Assembly: GCA_002434335.1 (NCBI GenBank)
Contig: DJJW01000037.1
Location: 1-11,638, forward strand
Length of the DNA: 11,638 nt
From: Lachnoclostridium sp. UBA6558
GTDB lineage: Bacteria; Bacillota; Clostridia; Lachnospirales; Lachnospiraceae
Reading direction: 5' to 3'
Shown here one piece after another: positions 1 through 6,929 of this stretch (position 1 is its first letter; the number at the start of each line of letters is the position of its first letter). Position numbers and translations under genes: made by a program. The notes beneath the pieces were generated by a model. It worked only from the letters and a program-made list of their open reading frames with translations. It ran no database searches and was not told where the DNA came from.

Positions 1-350
1 AACAGCTTGTCATACTGAAGCTTTCTCCCGGAAGCCTTCTGTTCTCTTATATTTTTTATCATATATCCCATTAACTTAACTCCGGTGAATTTATAAAAAA
101 AAGAAAATAGTATTTCTCTTACAATTATAATACGACCGGTAACAGAATTCAAAGAGCCGGTATTAATCTCTTTATTAATGATTCTTACATTCTCAGGTAC
201 TTTTGCAAACAGTTCACCGCAGGGTATAATTGCATAGAGGGACAACTCATACCTTTTTAAGGAGTCCAGCTTTTTTAACAGCTCAAGCAAAGCTGTCTCA
301 GCTCCGGCCCGTCCCATGGTATTAATGACAAACAAGAGTTTTTTCTTCAT
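1..350 (-). CDS. GT4-type glycosyltransferase, N-terminal part (runs off left edge)
   Basis: I translated this from the minus strand; about 116 codons are visible and no stop is reached before the window edge. The protein opens with a basic-hydrophobic beta strand (MKKKLLFVINTMG) followed by GRAGAETALLELL at residues 13-25. This is the usual first strand and GGAE-like loop of the acceptor-side Rossmann domain of GT4 (GT-B) glycosyltransferases, here with RAGAE in place of GGAE. The catalytic C-terminal domain lies outside the window, so donor and acceptor cannot be told. The ATG overlaps the stop of the DUF2304 gene by four bases (ATGA), which implies translational coupling, and a GGAGA ribosome site lies inside that upstream gene. 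Position suggests it modifies or extends the polymer made by the Pel-like cluster, or makes a linked glycan. Family call is fairly firm; role is inference. Confidence 0.75.
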   Translation of the reverse strand, partial: MKKKLLFVINTMGRAGAETALLELLKKLDSLKRYELSLYAIIPCGELFAKVPENVRIINKEINTGSLNSVTGRIIIVREILFSFFYKFTGVKLMGYMIKNIREQKASGRKLQYDKL

Positions 351-754
351 GCTAAAGGATTCTCCGTAGTAGGTTTTTCATTGTTACCAGGTATTTCCTT
401 CATCAGTATGTCTTTCAGATGACTGTTTTCCTCATTCAGCAGCGAGACCTGCATGGCAAGTTCCTGAACTCTGGCGGATAATTCAGCATTGGTTCTGTAA
501 CAGCTGAAGATTCCGTAGGTCGCAAGAATAATAGCGATGGCAAATATGATAGATGGCGGGTATTCTACTGAAAAACTGTCAGATATAAAATAGACCAGCT
601 GAGGAAATAATCCAAACAAAATTATGATTAATCCTCCAATAATCCAGAATAGACTTTGACGTTCCGTCATCTTGCGGACGATATTGGCTTTTCGTGCCAT
701 ATAAATCAGCGCTAAACCTGATAAACAAATAAAAATCCGTAATAAAACTGACAT
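347..754 (-). CDS. DUF2304-type small membrane protein
   Basis: The protein has 135 residues with three hydrophobic segments at about 2-20, 34-57 and 66-86. A short polar, heptad-like tail at about 88-118 (rich in E, L and N) probably forms a cytoplasmic coiled coil. This layout, the basic loop after the first helix (ARKANIVRKMTERQS) and the following glycosyltransferase gene match the DUF2304 family, whose members commonly sit next to glycosyltransferase genes; the biochemical role is not established. The start is supported by GGAGG six bases upstream of the ATG. The gene lies 184 bp after pelG and overlaps the next glycosyltransferase by four bases, so these two form a tightly coupled pair that may be an appendix to the Pel operon. 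Family assignment is by pattern, not by search. Confidence 0.7.
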   Translation of the reverse strand: MSVLLRIFICLSGLALIYMARKANIVRKMTERQSLFWIIGGLIIILFGLFPQLVYFISDSFSVEYPPSIIFAIAIILATYGIFSCYRTNAELSARVQELAMQVSLLNEENSHLKDILMKEIPGNNEKPTTENPLA

Positions 755-938
755 ATGATTCCTCCGTTGTATTTATTATGCTTTTGTATGTTAATACCTC
801 TTTATAACTCCTGCTTTCATACATTACCTTTGACAAATTAACGGTTAAATATTACAAAAGATCTTTGACAGTTATATTTACACTCGTAAATAAGCCCTGT
901 TTTTTATGAATGTTACAAAGCCTGTTTCACCATATTAT
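755..938 (-). other. gap between pelG and the DUF2304 gene
   Basis: This AT-rich gap of 184 bp holds no convincing gene. I see no GC-rich hairpin with a T run that would end pelG transcription, only a five-base stem (TTTAC/GTAAA). On the minus strand the octamer TGTCAAAG occurs twice, at 863-870 and 828-835, 35 bp apart. No well-spaced SigA promoter stands out. Read-through from pelG into the DUF2304/glycosyltransferase pair is therefore plausible but not shown. Confidence 0.4.
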
Positions 939-2390
939 TTACTTTGCTTTTTTATAAGCATTATATACTACTGCATCTGGCATATCATCGTATACCTGCC
1001 TTAAGACCGTACCCCGACAGAAAACATGACTATCCAGATTCTTCTCAATCCAACGCAGCCTGAAATAAGAAAATGTAAAAGCCAGAAAGGCAGCAGTGGT
1101 GAAGCCAACCCCATACCATAGAGCAGAGAAATTAGCAGCTATCATAGAACCAGCCAGAGTAACCCCGGCAAAAATAACTCCATTGAGAACAGCACCTTTC
1201 AAATCATCAAAATAATAAAGGAACAACAACTCTGAATACATAAGAAAAGTAATGAAATAACCAACTGCCAGCTGTGGGTATATTTCCATAATCATTCCTG
1301 CAAAACCCATAATCGGTAGTATGACAATCGCAATTAAATAAACTATTACGGAAACAATAAACTGAATATGGGCAAGTGACAATAACTGTGAGGAAAGCCC
1401 TCTGAACATCCTCTTTTTTGCCTTTTCAATACTGTCTAATTTACCGCCGATAACCGCCTCTGTGTATTCCTTATACCTGTCATGAAAGTGCATCTCGACT
1501 CTGGATATAAACAATACACTGGCAGATATATTCGTGAACATGGCAAGGCAGGAGGCCATATCATAGGACTGATTGCAGATATAAGTATTGCGTACCACCA
1601 GATTAGAAGGTGTTGTCCAAAACACAAAATTGTGAACAAAAAGCCCCAGGGTATATAAGAAGTTTGAAGCAATAAGCTGCCAGAACTTTCTGTAATACTG
1701 CAGAACACCTTTGTAATTACGGCTGTTGGTCGGAAAATACCTCAAGACATTGGAAAGTTCCAGAGAAGCAATCAGCAAAAAGCCAATGGCTATCGCCAGT
1801 AACATACTGTATGTTACAGAAAATTTAAGCAGAAACCTGAAAATGACGGACAGCAGAAAAGTAAGAACCATACAGCAGATGAAGTACAGGGTAATTTTCT
1901 TATACTGCTTTAAGATTGAATTATATACCATTGTGGAAAAAGTCAGGGTTAAGCCCAAATATGCCATATACGTGGTAAATACATAATAGACCTCCACCTG
2001 TCCCACCATTGCTTCATAAATATAAAATGGAATTGCCAGCAGCGAGGAAAGGGTCAGATTAGACAGAGTTCCCACATAAATACACGGTCTTATATCCTCA
2101 TACCGCTGCTCATAAATCCTGTCTGTCTGATATTTTGAAAGTACAGAATTAAAGGGGGCCGAGGTTAAAAGGGAGAAGATAAAGATATAAAGGATACTGG
2201 TTGAAAAGGTCTCTCTTTCCAGATATCCCACCTCATCAAATCCTAAAACCCTGTACATGGCAAACAGGCATCCAATGACCACCAGCATAGGGGCAATCGT
2301 ATATACAAAACTAAAACCGATGCCATAAAGGGATGATGTCAGTGTATGTTTATCAAATATTTTATTAAGCTGAACACCAATACCTGCCAT
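939..2390 (-). CDS. pelG: PelG-like polysaccharide transporter, multi-span membrane protein
   Basis: The protein has 483 residues, close to the usual PelG length of about 450-500, and is almost entirely hydrophobic segments, roughly 12 helices. It opens with MAGIGVQLNKIF, a typical PelG start, followed by the first membrane span at about 23-46. Conserved-looking cytoplasmic loops are the SRNYKGVLQYYRKFW stretch (about 223-237) and the HFHDRYKEYTEAVIGG stretch (about 301-316). PelG belongs to the MOP flippase-like superfamily and works with the glycosyltransferase PelF to move the Pel polymer across the cytoplasmic membrane. The start is supported by GGGAGG nine bases upstream. The gene follows pelF by 50 bp; this gap contains a TATAAT on the minus strand (2427-2422) but no good -35 box. 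Assignment rests on sequence pattern plus the adjacent pelF, pelE and pelD. Confidence 0.9.
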   Translation of the reverse strand: MAGIGVQLNKIFDKHTLTSSLYGIGFSFVYTIAPMLVVIGCLFAMYRVLGFDEVGYLERETFSTSILYIFIFSLLTSAPFNSVLSKYQTDRIYEQRYEDIRPCIYVGTLSNLTLSSLLAIPFYIYEAMVGQVEVYYVFTTYMAYLGLTLTFSTMVYNSILKQYKKITLYFICCMVLTFLLSVIFRFLLKFSVTYSMLLAIAIGFLLIASLELSNVLRYFPTNSRNYKGVLQYYRKFWQLIASNFLYTLGLFVHNFVFWTTPSNLVVRNTYICNQSYDMASCLAMFTNISASVLFISRVEMHFHDRYKEYTEAVIGGKLDSIEKAKKRMFRGLSSQLLSLAHIQFIVSVIVYLIAIVILPIMGFAGMIMEIYPQLAVGYFITFLMYSELLFLYYFDDLKGAVLNGVIFAGVTLAGSMIAANFSALWYGVGFTTAAFLAFTFSYFRLRWIEKNLDSHVFCRGTVLRQVYDDMPDAVVYNAYKKAK

Positions 2391-2440
2391 ACTTGAATTC
2401 CTCCCTTTATTTTCACCTTTAATTATAATAGTAATTTACT

Positions 2441-3901
2441 TTAACATTGAAGAACAAAGGCCTCCTCCGTATAGGTGACACCACTCATTTCAGCCAGAGT
2501 CTTATATATTCTTTTGTAGTTTTCTTCCATATATACACTTCTATATTTAGCCATTAGACGGTTATATCCATTCTGTCCCATCTTTTTTGCTAACTCAGGA
2601 TTATTGGCAAGCTTTAAGATTGCACTGGTAATCTCTGAAATATTCATAATGGATACAACGATTCCCGCATCACCAAAAGAATCCTTCTCCCCATAAATCA
2701 GCCCATGGCAGTTACCTACATTGGTAGCAATACCGGGCTTTTTCGCTGCAAAACCTTCCAGAATAGTTAAGGGCTGCCCCTCACTGATACTGGTCAGAAT
2801 AGTCATGTCCATTTTACCGATATAATCTGTTGTTTTAATACTACCGGTAAACACTATATTTTCTGCATTCAAAGCTCTCACCAGTTCATGACAGTCAGCA
2901 GCATAATCTGCATCTTCATCATCTGGTCCCATAATCCATAACTTTAGTCTTGGCTGCTTTTCATGGGCATAATAGAAGGCATTGATCATTGTCTTGACAT
3001 CCTTTATAGGAGTTACACGAAGGATGGCTCCCACATTGATATACGGATCCTCTGGTTCTTTTAATGGTATATTCTCGAAATTCTTAACTTCTATTCCATT
3101 TGGTGTTATAAGAGCCTTATCTTCCGGACAGCCTAGCTCTATCTGCAGGGAATGTGCCTGTTCGAAGAGTGAAGTGACCAGATCTGCAAAATAATAGGCA
3201 CACTTGGACATCTTGCGAAACTGTTCTATCCAGATAGTTTTATAAATTCCCTGCACCCATTTAGCCTTTATTATCTCTTCCTCCCGCTCTCTGGTATATA
3301 TCCCATGTTCACTGATAAGCAGCCTGGCACCCGAATAGAGGGACAATGCTTTGCTGCCAATAATACCTGCATATCCAGTAGATACACAATGATAAATATC
3401 CGCCTTGGGAGGCATGCATTTCAGAGCAAAAAACAATGGAAGATAAATTGACCTCATAGTCCATAAAAAATCAGAAAAAGTAATATCAGAAAACCGAAGC
3501 GTATAATATTCCTTGGTTATTTCCAGGAACTGCGGACTCATTAACAGATGGTTGATGGAAATATTCTTCCGGTTGAACATATTAAATACCGTCATCCAGT
3601 CAATGTCTTTTCCAATAATCAGGCTCTTTAGGGCTTCTTCTTCCTTTTTCTTAAGCTTTACCGGTTTCTTACCGTAATTATATTTTCCTACCCAGTCCAC
3701 ATCCTGCAAATAAACTTCATGAACCTCTGTTAGATTGTCCGGCAGCTGATATGCAAATTTACCGCTGATACTTCGGTCTGCTATAATTGTTATAAGATTG
3801 AATTCAATGTTGGGAAATAATTTTATTATACTGTGAATCCAACTGGATACACCACCAACAAGATAGGGGTAACATCCTTCAGCTATCAAACACACCTTCA
3901 C
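2441..3901 (-). CDS. pelF: PelF-like GT4 glycosyltransferase (Pel polymerase)
   Basis: The protein has 486 residues, near the roughly 500 of Pseudomonas PelF. The N-terminus MKVCLIAEGCYPYLVGGVSSW is the PelF/DUF3492 signature. Other family marks are SEHGIYTRERE (197-207), the donor-domain strand GAILRVTPIKDVKTMI (291-306) with K300, and the retaining GT4 E-x7-E motif at E374 and E382 (SEGQPLTILEG). In Pseudomonas PelF is a cytosolic enzyme that uses a UDP-sugar to build the Pel chain and is held at the membrane by PelD, PelE and PelG. The start is GTG, not ATG: a TAA lies directly before it in frame and a strong AGGAGG site lies 11 bases upstream. It is preceded by a 194-bp gap after the PelA-like gene, the widest break inside the core operon. 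Confidence 0.93.
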   Translation of the reverse strand: MKVCLIAEGCYPYLVGGVSSWIHSIIKLFPNIEFNLITIIADRSISGKFAYQLPDNLTEVHEVYLQDVDWVGKYNYGKKPVKLKKKEEEALKSLIIGKDIDWMTVFNMFNRKNISINHLLMSPQFLEITKEYYTLRFSDITFSDFLWTMRSIYLPLFFALKCMPPKADIYHCVSTGYAGIIGSKALSLYSGARLLISEHGIYTREREEEIIKAKWVQGIYKTIWIEQFRKMSKCAYYFADLVTSLFEQAHSLQIELGCPEDKALITPNGIEVKNFENIPLKEPEDPYINVGAILRVTPIKDVKTMINAFYYAHEKQPRLKLWIMGPDDEDADYAADCHELVRALNAENIVFTGSIKTTDYIGKMDMTILTSISEGQPLTILEGFAAKKPGIATNVGNCHGLIYGEKDSFGDAGIVVSIMNISEITSAILKLANNPELAKKMGQNGYNRLMAKYRSVYMEENYKRIYKTLAEMSGVTYTEEAFVLQC

Positions 3902-4095
3902 TTAAGCCTGCACCTCCTTCCTAATTGATTTTTCTGTTGCTGTTGTTTTGGCAACTTTCATGTATCTGCACTTATAAATATCCATGTCGTATTTATCAGC
4001 TATGAAGAGTAACCTATTTTATTTCATTTATTATAATTTATGGTACTGAACACTTAATGAATTTCTTCTCAATATTCGACCATCCAAATGATTTC
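3902..4095 (-). promoter_or_regulatory. 194-bp gap before pelF with possible weak internal promoter
   Basis: This is the longest break in the core operon. The minus strand carries a perfect TATAAT at 4035-4030, but the possible -35 boxes at 16-18 nt are poor (TTAAGT or ATTAAG), so an internal pelFG promoter is only a candidate. A 27-codon ORF (3985 to 3902, MDIYKCRYMKV...) ends in TAA immediately before the pelF GTG, but I see no ribosome site for it. A five-base stem (GTTGC/GCAAC, near 3940) is too weak to call a terminator. Confidence 0.3.
3911..3919 (-). promoter_or_regulatory. ribosome-binding site fixing the GTG start of pelF
   Basis: On the minus strand the sequence reads AAGGAGGTG, nearly the full anti-Shine-Dalgarno complement, with AGGAGG 11 bases before the GTG at 3901. 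An in-frame TAA directly precedes that GTG, so no upstream start in this frame is possible. Confidence 0.8.
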
Positions 4096-5982
4096 CTACT
4101 GCGGATTACTGGGAATCGTTTTATTGTTTCCCGGTTTTTTCAGTATATTTTCTTCAATCATATGAATCGTTACATCAGCCGTTTCAGCTTTGATAAGGTA
4201 CGCTGTATCAGAAATTGCCACAACCGTTGCGTTATCAACATAATCTATACGCCTGTTGTTTGTTCGAAGGATAAAATAAGCTTCAGCCTCAAAATTATCT
4301 ATTTGTATAGCAATATCATTTATATTGTATTCAAGTGTATAATCCAAAGCCAGAAAACGTCTGACACGGTTTTCCATCTCACCTACTGTTACCATATCAA
4401 AAGCTTTGTAATCGCTAAAATAAGTATTACCTTTTGACCATTTTAAACTAAGATTATTCCATTCATCAGAGCTGCCCTCCGGATAAAAAACCCGTGTCAT
4501 ATCCACTTTCATATTACACATGCCAAGTATATTTTCTATACTGCTCATCCGCAGGTCATCCATGGTTTCATGCTCATAACCGTTTAAATTGAATTTTACT
4601 GAGAGTATATTATCCTTTAAGAATTCCAAGATACTATCACCCTCCCCATAGTCAGACATCACAAGACTTATATCCTTATAAAAATCACTATTAAGATTTT
4701 CCTTTAGCTCCTCTTTGCTACTGTCTGCGGCATAAAGTGCGGTAAAGTCATAATCCGGAAGGTTGCTCCTGAAGAAATCCTCAATTTCCGCCATTATATC
4801 CTTTCTGTCACCTTCTGATACCTGCCCTAAGGAAAGCCCCATATTTCCAGGAAGTTTACCGATTTCCCGTAGATAAAAATTAATATAGTCGTTCTTTGGC
4901 CCAACTTCATCCAGGTAATCCAATTGTGTGGCAGCGAAAAAACTGTAGGAACCGCCATAGTTCTTTAATATCTGTACAACATTCGGCCACAGCAGATCTC
5001 TTGCAACTCCTTCGGAATTTCTGCTGTAGAGCTGCTGCATCACATCCTGATTCTCATTGGAAAAGTACGGATAACTAATTAAGGAAATGGTCTGGGCATT
5101 CACCACCGGATATACATAATAATCACCCAGATGAGCCATAAAGCCGGTCAGTACACCAAGCATAGTCATTCCGTCAAAGATTTCAGAATTTACTGCACAC
5201 ACAAAGGATTTGCTGGTAGTTGTCCGCCATATTAGCGGCGGTAAATTCTTATCTTCAATACCAAGCTCCTCCTGATTCTCTAAAATCCCAACAGAATAAA
5301 CCTCATAGCCTGCTGCCAGAGAATAATAGGGAATATTTACTTCTGTATCATCCAGTTCACCAAAATAATCACCTTTTCTATAAATCCTTTCCTTATTAAT
5401 CATAAAATCGGGAAATATCTTAATACCATCCGCTGTAACAGCTTCAGAAATACTGTCCTTGATACCATAAAAAGCCGCCAGCCTTCTGTTAGAGGTTAAC
5501 AAACGGTAATCAGGCAGTCTTGTAAAAATCATGGTCTTACCTAATTCTGCATAAGAATACAGAGTATTGGTATCATTGCCTGTTATCTCATAGCCGCCGA
5601 ATAATACCACATCATACTCTGATATTTCTGCGGTATCCGGTAAGGAATAAAAGACCTTATACAGATATTTATTATATACACACCACTGGATAAGCACCTG
5701 GGATATTGTATCCTCTATCCCTCCTGACAGAATAGAGACATGCAGTTTCTTATCCGGATTAAGTACTGCTCTTCCCTCTCCTGACAGCTCAGTGTTAACA
5801 GACTCCAGGTTCAAAGAAGCAGCAGTTATAGTATCTCCGGCATTTATAGCAACCTTTTGTCCTGCTTGAGGATTGGTGGAGGTATCTGACAGTATATTAG
5901 AAGATACACCGGCAAACATAAACATTCCGAATACCATTAACATTAATAAAAAAATCGTAAAATAATTTCGCCTAGAAACCAT
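4096..5982 (-). CDS. PelA-like DUF2194-type extracytoplasmic protein, apparent pseudo-deacetylase
   Basis: The protein has 628 residues. A basic N-terminus (MVSRR) and one hydrophobic segment at about 7-29 make a signal anchor, so the bulk faces outside. A Rossmann-like domain follows at about 78-290 (LHVSILSGG, DVVLFGGYE, KTMIFTRLPDYR, PPLIWR). A region at about 295-545 corresponds by position to the polysaccharide deacetylase barrel of PelA, and a beta-rich tail lies at about 548-612. This order matches DUF2194 proteins of Gram-positive Pel clusters, where PelA removes acetyl groups from the polymer. The metal motifs are not visible: the first barrel strand reads TISLISYPYFSNE with no Asp-x-Asp, there is no His-x3-His, and the whole protein has only four histidines (81, 284, 471, 607). 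It may therefore be a structural or polymer-binding relative. The start is supported by AAAGGA just upstream. It lies 22 bp after pelE. The family call is moderate; loss of activity is inference. Confidence 0.65.
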   Translation of the reverse strand: MVSRRNYFTIFLLMLMVFGMFMFAGVSSNILSDTSTNPQAGQKVAINAGDTITAASLNLESVNTELSGEGRAVLNPDKKLHVSILSGGIEDTISQVLIQWCVYNKYLYKVFYSLPDTAEISEYDVVLFGGYEITGNDTNTLYSYAELGKTMIFTRLPDYRLLTSNRRLAAFYGIKDSISEAVTADGIKIFPDFMINKERIYRKGDYFGELDDTEVNIPYYSLAAGYEVYSVGILENQEELGIEDKNLPPLIWRTTTSKSFVCAVNSEIFDGMTMLGVLTGFMAHLGDYYVYPVVNAQTISLISYPYFSNENQDVMQQLYSRNSEGVARDLLWPNVVQILKNYGGSYSFFAATQLDYLDEVGPKNDYINFYLREIGKLPGNMGLSLGQVSEGDRKDIMAEIEDFFRSNLPDYDFTALYAADSSKEELKENLNSDFYKDISLVMSDYGEGDSILEFLKDNILSVKFNLNGYEHETMDDLRMSSIENILGMCNMKVDMTRVFYPEGSSDEWNNLSLKWSKGNTYFSDYKAFDMVTVGEMENRVRRFLALDYTLEYNINDIAIQIDNFEAEAYFILRTNNRRIDYVDNATVVAISDTAYLIKAETADVTIHMIEENILKKPGNNKTIPSNPQ

Positions 5983-6004
5983 TGTTCCTTTTCTTTCTAC
6001 CTAA

Positions 6005-6922
6005 TCAGTTATTTCCGCCATATAAGCGGAACAGGTTCATAATTTCTTCATCTGCTATGATGCTCGTCTCTCTTAATTCATTCAGGCAAGTTAAGAAGGC
6101 TGTCCTGTTTTGCTGTTCAAAATAAAGGTGCAAATCAGCCTTATAGGTATCCAGCATCCCCGGTCTGTACTTACCTGCTCTGGTAACCCATTTATCAGCC
6201 ATATTATAATCTTTGACAGAAATAAAAAAATCAGTCATCCACAAATAATGAGCAGCAGTCATATACCAGAGGTTATGTGTAAAAAGATTCTCAGCAACAT
6301 TGTCCATAATATAGATGTAAGATTTCTGCTCTATATCATTCATAATCTTCATATTAAGAATTTCATGTATATAGTCAAGCGTAAGCAGATTCATTTCAAC
6401 ATCTTCCGGATGCTTCTGCATTTGATCGATCATATTTTGAGCTGTGGAACGGCATTCCGACAGAGCATCCAGTATTATTGAAGCCGCATAGTGTGAAGTT
6501 TCCGTATCACTGCTGTTCATAGCAACTGCAATGCTGGAGACAGTCTTCTTTGCATTGTTTCTCAATGTATCAAGAAGCAGTCTTCGAAGGCTTGCCGTAT
6601 CAGAGACTGCCATAGCATCCTGTATCGGCACGTAATTCATCTCGGTTTCGCTGTCTGGCGGCAATATAAGTTTCTCTCTGTTCTGGTTGAAGCTTATATC
6701 ACTCATATCAACATTTTTCTTTCTGTTTAGGTATTGAAAGAATTGACCAAGTACTATATATAAAAGACCAAAAAGGGGTACTATCAGCAGAAACCAGGAT
6801 AGCATGAAAGCTGTGCTTTTCTGTCCTTTTTTTTGAAAGAAGGCTGCGATAAAGACGATAACCGCCAGGAAGGAGTTCCCTGTTAAAATTATCAGAACAG
6901 GCCAAAGTCCTGCTGTATTCAT
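6005..6922 (-). CDS. pelE: PelE-like membrane protein with helical-repeat cytoplasmic domain
   Basis: The protein has 305 residues, close to the roughly 330 of Pseudomonas PelE, with the same plan. Two membrane helices lie at about 7-29 and 39-62, then a linker, then a soluble all-helical region. The stretch at about 107-160 (SLRRLLLDTLRN, then YAASIILDAL) resembles HEAT-like helix pairs, and about 170-295 resembles TPR repeats (DYIHEILNMK, AADKW-like and YKADLHLYFEQ helices). PelE binds PelD and helps hold PelF at the membrane; it has no known enzymatic activity. The ATG lies seven bases after the pelD stop, with AGGAG inside the pelD end, so translation is probably coupled. Sequence conservation in PelE is low, so the name rests mainly on membrane topology, length and position between pelD and the PelA-like gene. 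Confidence 0.8.
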   Translation of the reverse strand: MNTAGLWPVLIILTGNSFLAVIVFIAAFFQKKGQKSTAFMLSWFLLIVPLFGLLYIVLGQFFQYLNRKKNVDMSDISFNQNREKLILPPDSETEMNYVPIQDAMAVSDTASLRRLLLDTLRNNAKKTVSSIAVAMNSSDTETSHYAASIILDALSECRSTAQNMIDQMQKHPEDVEMNLLTLDYIHEILNMKIMNDIEQKSYIYIMDNVAENLFTHNLWYMTAAHYLWMTDFFISVKDYNMADKWVTRAGKYRPGMLDTYKADLHLYFEQQNRTAFLTCLNELRETSIIADEEIMNLFRLYGGNN

Positions 6923-6929
6923 ACTGTTC

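Noticed and set aside
579..836. Minus-strand 85-codon ORF overlapping the DUF2304 gene start
   Set aside because: It is in another frame of the DUF2304 gene, which has membrane helices, a GGAGG site and family resemblance; no domain is seen in this one.
828..870. Two plus-strand TTGACA boxes as promoters antisense to pelG
   Set aside because: At 17-base spacing they meet only TACAAA and AAATAA, poor -10 boxes, and there is no gene downstream on that strand.
4057..4437. Plus-strand 126-codon ORF opposite the PelA-like gene
   Set aside because: It is antisense to the well-supported minus-strand gene, has no good ribosome site, and its peptide is rich in Cys, Tyr, Ile and Phe as expected from reading a gene backwards.
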